Shown here in pieces: positions 17,127 through 24,639 of a stretch of 64,000 nucleotides of DNA (positions are counted from its first letter, which is position 1; every line of letters begins with the position of its first letter). The stretch lies in assembly GCA_030645615.1 (NCBI GenBank), contig JAUSNB010000012.1, positions 45,265 through 109,264 on the forward strand. The letters run 5' to 3'. Source of the stretch: Actinomycetota bacterium (GTDB lineage: Bacteria > Actinomycetota > Actinomycetes > S36-B12). The notes under the pieces were generated by a model, which saw only the letters and a program-made list of their open reading frames with translations, was not told the origin of the DNA and ran no database searches. A program made the position numbers and the translations under genes.

Positions 17127-18463
17127 TCAGTTTCGGCCTGGCAGGACAGGGCGGTGGCCGCCGAGGCTGAGCATGGCCAGGGCGATCAGGGCGTCGACGT
17201 TCTTGAACCCGAAGGCGATGCGGGTGATGAGGCGGATCTTGGCGTTCACCGATTCGACGAGGGCGTTGGAGAGCCGGTGGGCGATGGCGTTGAGGATCAG
17301 CTGCCGGGACTTCTTGATGCTGCGGGCGAGCTTGATGAACGCGGGGATGCGGCACCGTCTGGCCCAGCCCAGCCAGAGGTCGAGTGCTTCGACGGCGTCG
17401 TCGTAGGGGAGCTGGAAGATGATGCGCAGGCCTTCCTTCAGCAGGTAGGCGCGGTGCAGCCGGGGGTCGGTCTTCGCGATCCAGGCGAGCTTGGCGTGCT
17501 GGCGGTCGGTGAGATCCTCGGGGTTCTTCCAGAGGGCGTAGCGCGACCGCTGGATGCCTCGGGCCAGGGTGCTGGCCGGCCGTGGTGGGGCGTCCTTGCG
17601 TGGTGCTCCTCGTCCACGTTTGGGCTCCGATCTCGCACCGGCCCTCGCGTCACGCCACGCCTCGATCCTGACCTGGTCCAGCGCGGCGGTGGCCCATTGG
17701 ACGATGTGGAACGCGTCGGCGCAGACCACCGCGTGCGGGGTCCGTTCCGCGACGACGACCGCGATCCAGTCCGCCCCGTCGGCGGAGACATGCCTGATGG
17801 CAGCGCTCCTGGCCTCGCCGAGGGCGTCGAAGAAGCTGCGCAGGGTCGCGGCGCTGTTCCCGGGCGCGGCCCAGACAAGCCGCCCGGAATCGTGGTCCAC
17901 CACCACGGTCAGGTATTGCTGGCCGCGCCGGTAGGAGATCTCGTCGATCCCGATCCGCGCCAGGCCCTCGAGCCGGTCGGTGGCGCCGCCGGTGTCGGCC
18001 CAGACCCGGGCCACGATCGACCCGATCGTGCGCCAGGCGACCCGCATCAGGTTCGTGACCGCGGTCTTCGACGTCACCGCCGCCAGCCACGCGACCTGAT
18101 CGTCGAAGTCGCGCGTATGGCCGGCGTCGTGGCGCGCCCACGGCACCGACGCGACGGTCACCCCATGGCGGCGGCAGCTGACCCGGGGGCGCCTCGGCCT
18201 CCACGAACGCCCGGACCGTCCCCAGGTCCAGCGCCCGCCAGCGGCGCCGGCCGTCCCCATGGTCGAAGCCCGGACTGCGCCGCTGGCACGTCCCGCACCG
18301 GCCACGCCGTGACGCGGGCGGCCGCACGTGCACCACGACCACGCCGTGACGCGGGCGGCCGCACGTGCACCACGACCACGCCCGCGGCGTCGTCGAATTC
18401 CACGCCCTCCACGGCCGTGTTCGCCAGCCCCAGCAGGGCACGCCATACCCTTGTTTCCTGCAC
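17127..18463 (-). pseudogene. ISL3-family transposase, frameshifted
   Basis: The intact part (codons reading from about 18185 to 17127) shows the ISL3 DDE domain: GIDEISYRRGQQYLTVVVD, HVSADGADWI, CADAFHIVQWA and a C-terminal NALVESVNAKIRLITRIAFG. The N-terminus starts at 18463 (MQETRVWRALLGLANTAVEG) but is cut by an exact 37-base tandem duplication near 18304-18378, which shifts the frame. The zinc-finger part (CGTCQRRSPGFDHGDG) then lies in a third frame until a second, single-base shift near 18185. Two frameshifts make activity unlikely. Confidence 0.88.
18304..18378. repeat. 37-bp perfect tandem duplication in the transposase gene
   Basis: The unit CACGCCGTGACGCGGGCGGC plus the next 17 bases occurs twice in a row. 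Because 37 is not a multiple of three, it shifts the reading frame of the transposase. Confidence 0.85.
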
Positions 18464-18575
18464 GCCGTTCTCCGCTCGAGATTCCAGGTCCTCAACAGCC
18501 CGAAATCTATTGCGAGAGCGGCGTGCACTCGTCTCACGGCAGCGTCACAGCACCCACGGGTGCGTCAGGAGATCC

Positions 18576-18843
18576 AAAAGAAAGGGCCAGGCTGCCGATT
18601 TGACAGCACTCGTTGTCGCTTGGCAGCACCCGAAACATGTTGCGATGCAACAGGTTTCGCGAGTTGGTCGCCGGGGGCTCGAACCCCGAACCTACGGATT
18701 AGGAGCCTTCCCGATCACGGCGCAGACAGCCGAATATCAAGCGATTGCAACGGTTTCCGGCCCACCCGGACCCTCCCAGAACCACCCAGGCACGTCAAGA
18801 AAGGGCCACCGCCCCGCGCATGGAAGGGCCTTGTAAGGGCCAA
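18576..18843 (+). repeat. att-like repeat copy A, right half, with tRNA 3' half (anticodon CCT)
   Basis: It contains, in order: the arm motif AAAGGGCCA; a 29-base near-palindrome at 18631-18659 (CGAAACATGTTGC then TGCAACAGGTTTCG); on the minus strand, a tRNA 3' half at 18666-18707 with a T-arm (CGGGG-TTCGAGC-CCCCG) and an anticodon loop CTCCTAA (CCT, Arg-like); and a right arm at 18735-18843 with three AAGGGCCA-type motifs. The 5' half of the tRNA (D-arm and 5' acceptor strand) is absent. The structure resembles an attachment site: arms around a tRNA-derived core. Confidence 0.8.
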
Positions 18844-18867
18844 CGCCAGAGGAAGCGAGCAACAAGT

Positions 18868-19143
18868 TCACGCGGAGAGATACTCGTGGAGTGCTTCGCG
18901 GACGATCTCGCTCGATGTCTTGTGATCGGCCTTGGCGCGTCGCTCGAGTGCCGCATGCAGCTCCGGGTCCAGCCTGGCCTGGACTGCCTTGGCGGGGCCG
19001 TCACCCAGAGTGGGCCGACCCCGACCGACGTGGCGCAGCTGGGCGTCGCTGTAGCCACGTTCGGCCTCGTCGGCCATGCGCTCGACGTCGGCCTGGGTGA
19101 TCGGCTGACCGCCGGAGACGCCAAGGATCTTCTTCTTAGTCAT
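18868..19143 (-). CDS. Ribbon-helix-helix antitoxin (BrnA/CopG-like)
   Basis: A 91-residue protein whose last 45 residues (AVQARLDPELHAALERRAKAD followed by TSSEIVREALHEYL) form a ribbon-helix-helix DNA-binding domain. The N-terminal part (ADVERMADEAERGYS) is a likely toxin-binding segment. Its ATG overlaps the end of the gene at 19136-19399 by 8 bases, and the toxin-first order fits BrnTA-type modules. It would neutralise its partner and repress the operon. Confidence 0.75.
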   Translation of the reverse strand: MTKKKILGVSGGQPITQADVERMADEAERGYSDAQLRHVGRGRPTLGDGPAKAVQARLDPELHAALERRAKADHKTSSEIVREALHEYLSA

Positions 19144-19399
19144 TGCGGTGTCCTTCCAGGAGTTGCCGGTACTGCTTGGTCATCTTCATCGCGTGGATCG
19201 CGAGCACACCGCCGTCGTCGAAGTGCAATGTCACGACCTCAAGCATGTTGCCCGACCTGTCCGGTCCCAAGTGGAGTCGGCGAACAGGCGGCTCGGGGTC
19301 GATGTCGTAGCTGAATACGGCGTGAGTAATCGCGTGCCTGATGTCGTCATCCACGATCCCGTGCCGACGGGCACTGGCGTTGATTCCGAATTCGTGCAC
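19136..19399 (-). CDS. Small toxin-like protein, BrnT-like
   Basis: An 87-residue basic protein with a short N-terminal helix containing ARRHGIVDDDIRHAI and a beta-rich second half (RRLHLGPDRSGNMLEVVTLHF, VLAIHAMKMTKQYRQLL). This pattern (HG-helix, then strands, then an A-MKMT ending) recalls BrnT/RelE-fold ribonuclease toxins. The overlap with a ribbon-helix-helix gene supports a toxin-antitoxin pair. It lies between two att-like repeats, where such modules help maintain mobile DNA. Confidence 0.6.
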   Translation of the reverse strand: MHEFGINASARRHGIVDDDIRHAITHAVFSYDIDPEPPVRRLHLGPDRSGNMLEVVTLHFDDGGVLAIHAMKMTKQYRQLLEGHRND

Positions 19400-19672
19400 T
19401 TGAATATCGTACTACAATAATGGCGGGTCGGAGAAAGAAGGCCCGCCTGGCTCGCCGTAAGCGTCGAATCGGCGATCCGCTCGTCGTCGTCGCGTCGCAC
19501 ACCAGGACCGCCTCGCGCCGGATGTGCTCGTCGCGTTCCTTCCGGCCGGTGGCCGACACTGCGTCAACCGGACAGCCCACGAGCGCCTCCCGGTCATCTT
19601 GAGCCCGCATCAGGTCCAAGAGACACGCCCCCACCTCGATTTCCATAAGGAGATCGCCGCATCCCCGATCAC

Positions 19673-20000
19673 GCGATCTGCGGATTCCAGAGGGGCCGCG
19701 GATTGAATATCCGTAGGTTGTAGAAGTTAGGGCCAAAGAAGTAGCCACAATGCAGATTTGCCGCGAGCCATTCTCCCTTTGCAGCGCCGAACCCCGTTGC
19801 GCTGCAACAGGTTTCGAGAGTGGGGTCGCCGGGGGCTCGAACCCCGAACCTACGGATTAAGAGCCCACGAGATCGCCATCCAAATGTCCGGAAAGTGAGC
19901 AGTACCAACACTTCGCGACTCACCCAGACGGCTCCAGACCCACCCAGACAGGTACGTTTGGGGCTAACGCTGGGGCTAGCCCTGCGAAGTCTCTGGCCGC
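19673..20000 (+). repeat. att-like repeat copy B with tRNA-Lys 3' half (anticodon CTT)
   Basis: It starts like copy A and C (GCGATCTGCGGATTCCA, ATCCGTAGGTTG, TAGGGCCA), carries a half-degenerate version of the 29-base palindrome at 19788-19816, then a minus-strand tRNA 3' half at 19823-19867: GCGACCC acceptor strand, intact T-arm and anticodon loop CTCTTAA (CTT, Lys). The right arm matches copy C, not A: ACGTTTGGGGCTAACG then CTGGGGCTA near 19960. No D-arm or 5' acceptor strand exists, so it is not a working tRNA gene. The rest of 19400-20235 shows no gene. Confidence 0.8.
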
Positions 20001-20235
20001 CGTCTGTGTACTTGTAGCTTTGCCCCGCCAGAGTACCTTCCGTGACGTCTGGTAGCGAAACATGAGATCACCGGTAACGGCCTATCGGCACAGATTTGAG
20101 TCCCGTGAGACCTAGGACCCGGTGTCACACGGAGCCCCTCGGCCCCACGACCAAGGTCCGGGCCGCAAGGACATCGAAGGCTCCGGCGACCCCCGTCTTG
20201 GGGTGTCCGGGGCTTCCAAGGGTTACTCGTGGCAT

Positions 20236-21063
20236 CTAGAGCAAGGACTCCTCGTCGTCGTCGAAAGTGCCATAGTCGACCGCAGACTCGTCACCGGCCA
20301 GCATCGCCCTTCGAGATCGACGCCGGTCATTCGCGAGGCAGACCAGAATGGCCAGAACTACCAGCAGCAGAACGGGCGAGGCCAGGAGGACCAGGTTGAT
20401 CGGGTCGCCAGTCGGGGTAGCGACGGCAGCAAAGACGAAGACCGCACAAATAATCCACCGCCACCAGGAGGCCAGCCGGCGACCGCTCAGAACCCCGGCG
20501 AAGTTCAATGCGACAAGGAGCAACGGCGCCAGGAACCCGACGCCGAATACGAGGATCGTCCGGATGAAGAAGGACAGGTACTTGTCCACTGAGACGATGT
20601 TCTCGACACTGCTCGGAGTAAATCCCAGGAGCAGCTCGAGGCCAAGGGGCAGAATGACATACGCGAGCAAGACACCTGCGGCAAAGAGCGGCGTAGCGAC
20701 CCCAACGAACGCGAGCCCCCAACGACGCTCATGAGTGTGCAGTCCGGGAGTGACAAATCGCCAGACCTGATAGAGCCAAATCGGTGACGAGAGCAGCAGA
20801 CCTGCCACGGCTGCTACCTGCATCTGAAGAACGAACGGATCAGCCACGCCCGTCAGCGCGAGAGTGACTTGGCGACCCTCAGCCTTTGCCTGATCGACTG
20901 CCGTCATGAAGGGCCGACTCAGCCAGGCGAAGAGGCCGTCGTAATAGATCCAGCCAACCACCATGCCCGCCACGACCGCAACTAGAGCCTTCACCATTCG
21001 ATTGCGTAGCTCGCGCAAGTGCTCCGAGAGCGTCATGCCAGATGCAGTGGCGACGGCTGTCAC
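20236..21063 (-). CDS. tatC: Twin-arginine translocase subunit TatC
   Basis: A 275-residue membrane protein with the TatC layout: N-terminal MTLSEHLRELRNRMVKAL (the signal-peptide-binding region), about six hydrophobic segments, and the VWRFVTPGLHTHERRW cytoplasmic loop. The C-terminus is an acidic tail (DDDEESLL). TatC recognises the twin-arginine motif of folded substrates. It lies 7 bases after tatA and is presumably co-transcribed from the operator at 21397. The GTG at 21063 is used as start; an ATG at 21036 would give the shorter MTLSEHL start. Confidence 0.95.
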   Translation of the reverse strand: MTAVATASGMTLSEHLRELRNRMVKALVAVVAGMVVGWIYYDGLFAWLSRPFMTAVDQAKAEGRQVTLALTGVADPFVLQMQVAAVAGLLLSSPIWLYQVWRFVTPGLHTHERRWGLAFVGVATPLFAAGVLLAYVILPLGLELLLGFTPSSVENIVSVDKYLSFFIRTILVFGVGFLAPLLLVALNFAGVLSGRRLASWWRWIICAVFVFAAVATPTGDPINLVLLASPVLLLVVLAILVCLANDRRRSRRAMLAGDESAVDYGTFDDDEESLL

Positions 21064-21070
21064 CGCAGGT

Positions 21071-21334
21071 CTAACTGCCAGTACGTTCGCGATCGACGGG
21101 CGTCGCTGATGCCGCCTGCGGTTGGATGACCGCGTCCGTCACAGCGGCTTTCGCGCTGGCAGCGACAGCTGCTACGTCATCCCCATCGTCGACCAGACCC
21201 TTGGTCTCCGCCTTGAAGATGCGAAGGGACCGCCCCAGACCGCGTGCCGTGTCGGGCAGCCGCTTGGCGCCAAAAAGGAGGAGAACGATCGCAACCAGGA
21301 TGAGCCACTCCCAGCCCCGCAGTTGACCAATCAT
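21071..21334 (-). CDS. tatA: Twin-arginine translocase subunit TatA
   Basis: An 87-residue protein: one N-terminal membrane helix (WEWLILVAIVLLLFGAKRLP), then the amphipathic helix DTARGLGRSLRIFKAETKG, then a polar tail. The FGAKRLP hinge is typical of TatA. GGAGG lies 7 bases before the ATG. Together with tatC and the separate tatB at 37.5 kb, this cluster encodes a full three-part Tat translocase of its own. Confidence 0.95.
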   Translation of the reverse strand: MIGQLRGWEWLILVAIVLLLFGAKRLPDTARGLGRSLRIFKAETKGLVDDGDDVAAVAASAKAAVTDAVIQPQAASATPVDRERTGS

Positions 21335-21396
21335 GTCAAAGCCTCCGTCCGCTTCTTCTCTACCGAGAGGCTAGGTGGGAGCCCGACGGATGTCAA

Positions 21397-21412
21397 GAAC
21401 AATCGCTTGTTC
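21397..21412. promoter_or_regulatory. LacI-type operator upstream of tatA
   Basis: GAACAATCGCTTGTTC is a 16-base palindrome with one mismatch pair, differing by one base from the operators at 23509 and 37290. It is 63 bases upstream of the tatA ATG, between tatA and the end of the formamidase-like gene. Confidence 0.75.
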
Positions 21413-21428
21413 AAGCGATAGTTGGTCT

Positions 21429-23480
21429 CTAGGTCTTGAGCATGCGGTGGAGGAAGTTGGAGCAAAGGCGCTTCATTGGAGTATCTCGGCCCTGCACCAC
21501 GAGGCACCCGCTCGCAGTGATTGAACTCAACGCGAGAGTCATTGCGCCGCTGCCATTGACCGTGACGACGAGATCCGCCTCGATGCCGTCGGCAGGTGCC
21601 CTGCCGCCACCTGCCTCAAACACTCCGAAATGATCGTTGCTGGTGGGGATAGAACTGGCCAGGATCGTCGACCGACCGTCAGGCGCCAGTGCCGGGTTGA
21701 AGCTGTCAAACTCATTGCATGCGCCGACATTGATCCCCTCGCCTCCGAGTCTCGGTCCCTCGACTCCCTCAAACGCCCATGCCCATTCGTCGGCGTAACT
21801 CGATGCACGACGCTCGAATGTCATAGACGGGCCGGCGCCGAAGCCGGCGAATCCGACGCCCACGAAGGCGTTCGGTGGTCGCTTGGAGTCGGCCCAGAGA
21901 CCTCCAAGCCGATCTTCGAACTGATGTCGTCGATCGACCTCCTCGACTGAGCACGTCTGCGATCCCCCCCATCGGCGCACCTCCATCAGATAAGGCTTGC
22001 TCGGGTGAAGTGATGTGACCCAATAGAGACCGTTACCACCTAGGTAGATCACGTGGCCGCCGCGCCCGGTGAACTCCTGCAGGGCGTCAAGCATGCTGCT
22101 GGTCCAGTATTCGGGATGAGCCGACAGCACCAGTACGCGGACGCCGTCCAGTGCAGCTGCTCCGTCTGCATGCAATGCCCGGTCATCGATCACCACCGGC
22201 TCCACGCCCTCCGTACGGAGCCAGTGCCACGCGTATAGATCGGCCATCATGAGGTGCGTCACCACTGCCTCATGGTCCGCGAAGCCGTCGCCCCCTTCCA
22301 CCTCGAGCCGCGCGTGTGGGTCAAGCGTGGGGCAGGGGCGGAGGCACGTGCTCACGATGACGGGGGACCCATCGTCGTGGAGTGAATAGTGAGATCGACC
22401 AGGGAACGTCTGCGGGTCGCGACCGAGGTTTCCGTAGGCCTGCCACGTCAGAGTCGACACGAGGAGAGCGGTATTGGATCGTCCCGCAACGATGAACGGG
22501 ACCTCGATAGCGCACGACTCGTCCGACAGGCTCACGGTGTAGAAGCCCGACGCAGCGTCCGGGGGAATGGTCACCTCGTGCACCACGGGCCACGAGCAAT
22601 CCGCAACGTCATCCGTGTGAAAGTGCACCGATCCCGGTCGGATCAAGGGGCGCCCGTCCGAACTAAGCGGCGCTGGCACTTGGGAACTCCACGCGGGCGC
22701 ATTGAACAATTCCATATCCATCGCTGTCGCGGTGAGCGACGGGACGCGGTCCGGATCTCGCACAGCGTCCATTGCCCATTCTCGAGTAGGCTTCGCTCCC
22801 ACTCCACTCATGACATCCATCAGATCAACGATGTCGAGGGCAGCGTCCCAGACACCAATACCAGCGACAACCCCGTCGAGATCACCCTTACGCGAGTCAA
22901 AAGGGGATCCAATGCAAAGGCTCGAATCACCGGATGCAAGCGCGAGCGGCACCTGGAGCTCCTCGATCAGCGGGCCACCGGTCCTCCCCCAGTAGCCACC
23001 GAAGACGCCCACTGAAGCCGGCTCCTGTCCAATGCCTAGGCGAACCGATACGCCAACGAAGCACCACTGCCGCTCTCGCAGGCGAATTGCCGTCGGAACG
23101 GACTCCGTTGGCGTGCTGAGGCACAATCGTCCGCCATCGATCGCAAGAGCTACTGGCCCGGCCGATCCGGTCCAGGCGATAAGCGTTGCTCCACGCTCAA
23201 GATTGGTGGGGAGGTGCCATAGAGCAATGCTGAAGTCCGAGTCAGCCGGCAGTACGCCCCGTGCCACTCCATATGACCCGACCTGCGTGTCGGCCTCGTC
23301 GAGTTGCACCACAGCATCGCCCCATCGGCAATCCTCCACGACGACTCCCGGCCCCCGTGGACTCGGATCCGAGTGCTCCCACCAACGCACCCGCAGGTCC
23401 GCGCGCCCCATGCCTGATGCATGGACTCGCAGCGTCTCACCGGGTTCGACCGATTGATGATCTACATATGCCCGAATCAT
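21429..23480 (-). CDS. N,N-dimethylformamidase large-subunit-like hydrolase
   Basis: A 683-residue protein resembling the beta (large) subunit of N,N-dimethylformamidase. The N-terminal half contains a LamG/concanavalin-like section (DSDFSIALWHLPTN, FVGVSVRLG, GDLDGVVAGIGVWDAAL). The C-terminal half holds the catalytic domain with HPEYW near residue 456, whose His-x-Glu fits the two iron ligands of the known enzyme; a Tyr in TWQAYGNLG near 347 may be the third. Known enzymes split an N,N-dialkylamide into amine and acid. No small-subunit gene is nearby. The start at 23480 places the gene 29 bases after an operator. Confidence 0.75.
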   Translation of the reverse strand: MIRAYVDHQSVEPGETLRVHASGMGRADLRVRWWEHSDPSPRGPGVVVEDCRWGDAVVQLDEADTQVGSYGVARGVLPADSDFSIALWHLPTNLERGATLIAWTGSAGPVALAIDGGRLCLSTPTESVPTAIRLRERQWCFVGVSVRLGIGQEPASVGVFGGYWGRTGGPLIEELQVPLALASGDSSLCIGSPFDSRKGDLDGVVAGIGVWDAALDIVDLMDVMSGVGAKPTREWAMDAVRDPDRVPSLTATAMDMELFNAPAWSSQVPAPLSSDGRPLIRPGSVHFHTDDVADCSWPVVHEVTIPPDAASGFYTVSLSDESCAIEVPFIVAGRSNTALLVSTLTWQAYGNLGRDPQTFPGRSHYSLHDDGSPVIVSTCLRPCPTLDPHARLEVEGGDGFADHEAVVTHLMMADLYAWHWLRTEGVEPVVIDDRALHADGAAALDGVRVLVLSAHPEYWTSSMLDALQEFTGRGGHVIYLGGNGLYWVTSLHPSKPYLMEVRRWGGSQTCSVEEVDRRHQFEDRLGGLWADSKRPPNAFVGVGFAGFGAGPSMTFERRASSYADEWAWAFEGVEGPRLGGEGINVGACNEFDSFNPALAPDGRSTILASSIPTSNDHFGVFEAGGGRAPADGIEADLVVTVNGSGAMTLALSSITASGCLVVQGRDTPMKRLCSNFLHRMLKT

Positions 23481-23508
23481 GGTCTTAGTGTACTCAAAGC
23501 GGCCATCT

Positions 23509-23524
23509 AAACAAGCGCTTGTTC
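23509..23524. promoter_or_regulatory. LacI-type operator upstream of the formamidase-like gene
   Basis: AACAAGCGCTTGTT is a perfect 14-base palindrome, and the 16-base site differs by one outer base from GAACAAGCGCTTGTTC. It lies in the short gap between the end of the LacI regulator gene and the start at 23480. The central CGCG/GCGC-type symmetry is typical of LacI/PurR-family operators. Confidence 0.8.
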
Positions 23525-24574
23525 TCACCTAGATGGGACAGCTACTGATTTCCTTCGCACGAGTACCGGAGCTGGTTCTTCTACTTTGACAAGCAGTGGG
23601 CCTGGCTCTCCGATGAGTCGCCTGTGGAGCATTTCGACCGCCTGGCGCCCCAGTTCCTGGAGGGGCATCGCGATCGTGGTGAGCGGTGGTGTCAGGTAGT
23701 TGGCCAAGGGAGCATCGTGGAAGGCCACTATCGATACATCCGAGGGGATACCCAGGCCTGCATCCCTCGAAGCGGCCATGGCGCCGACCGCCGCCGCAAG
23801 ACTAGCCGCCGCTACGGCCGTCGGCGGTGGCGATTTCCGGAGCAGGACCTGCATTCCCTGGTAGCCATCCGCCTCGTCGAAGCCGGCATGGACCACTAGA
23901 CCTGCGTGGAAAGGAAGGCCGGCCTCGCGCAGCGCACGGCGGTACCCCTTGATACGGCGCCGCGAGGTGTCGACATTCGGAGGTCCGGCGAGGCAGGCAA
24001 TTCGCGTGTGCCCATAGGAGATCAGTTCCTGCATGCCCAACACCATGCCGAACTCATCATCTTCGATGATTCGCGGACCTCGACCGCCAATCTGGCGGTT
24101 CAGCACGACTATGTTGCCCGCTTCGCCCACGAGATCCTGGGCCACGTTGTCGGTAACTGTGCCGCTGGCGAGAAGCAGTCCGTCAACGCGCCCCTCGAGG
24201 ACCAGTCGGCGGACGGCGTCCCCCGCGTGGCCAAGCTCGGATCCATCGGCCACCACCAGCACGTAACCTAGGTCGCGGGCCGCGTCGCTCGCTCCACGGA
24301 TGATGTCGGCGTAGATGAAGCCGGAGACGTTGGGGATGAGCAAGCCGATCGTCGACGTGCTGCGCACGGCGAGGCTGCGGGCTGTGGCGTTGGCGACATA
24401 GCCCAGGCGCTCTGCGGCTCGACGGATGCGGTCACGGGTCTCGGGCGTCGCCTTGGTACGCGGATCGTCGCGCAAGACGCGCGACACGGTGGACGGGTCG
24501 ACGTCGGCTGCCTTCGCTACATCGACAAGGGTCACCCCCCGTCGAAGCCCGGTCGCAGATGTGCGTTTTCCCAC
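23525..24574 (-). CDS. LacI-family transcriptional regulator
   Basis: A 349-residue regulator: the N-terminal helix-turn-helix and hinge (VTLVDVAKAADVDPSTVSRVL, then ATARSLAVRSTSTIGLLIP) and a periplasmic-binding-like ligand domain (VDGLLLASGTV, HTRIACLAGPPN, SIVAFHDAPLANYLTPPLTTI). Members usually repress uptake and catabolic operons until a small ligand binds. Three near-identical palindromes at 21397, 23509 and 37290 are its most likely operators, giving it control of tatA-tatC, the formamidase-like gene and the importer run. The start is a GTG. Confidence 0.93.
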   Translation of the reverse strand: MGKRTSATGLRRGVTLVDVAKAADVDPSTVSRVLRDDPRTKATPETRDRIRRAAERLGYVANATARSLAVRSTSTIGLLIPNVSGFIYADIIRGASDAARDLGYVLVVADGSELGHAGDAVRRLVLEGRVDGLLLASGTVTDNVAQDLVGEAGNIVVLNRQIGGRGPRIIEDDEFGMVLGMQELISYGHTRIACLAGPPNVDTSRRRIKGYRRALREAGLPFHAGLVVHAGFDEADGYQGMQVLLRKSPPPTAVAAASLAAAVGAMAASRDAGLGIPSDVSIVAFHDAPLANYLTPPLTTIAMPLQELGRQAVEMLHRRLIGEPGPLLVKVEEPAPVLVRRKSVAVPSR

Positions 24575-24639
24575 ATCCTGACTCTAGTCAAGCCAAACAC
24601 ACATGGGATCCAGTTGGCCCGTACCCAGCCAGCGATCCA

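Larger units (their letters stand above)
17104..18575 (-). mobile_element. ISL3-family insertion sequence (1472 bp)
   Basis: The ends are 24-base inverted repeats (17104-17127 and 18552-18575) differing at one position. The 8-base sequence AAAAGAAA is present on both sides (17096-17103 and 18576-18583), matching the 8-bp target duplication typical of ISL3 elements. The single gene inside encodes an ISL3 transposase but is broken. Removing the element and one AAAAGAAA restores a repeat copy collinear with that at 58.7-59.0 kb, so the insertion came after the repeat. Confidence 0.92.

Noticed and set aside
18666..18707. Minus-strand tRNA-Arg(CCT) gene
   Set aside because: T-arm and anticodon loop are present, but no D-arm or 5' acceptor strand pairing with the 3' end exists upstream; it is a 3' half only. 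The same holds at 19823-19867 and 58964-59008.
17154..18836. 560-residue plus-strand protein through the insertion sequence
   Set aside because: It is antisense to the ISL3 transposase and runs on across the element end into the repeat; no domain is visible.
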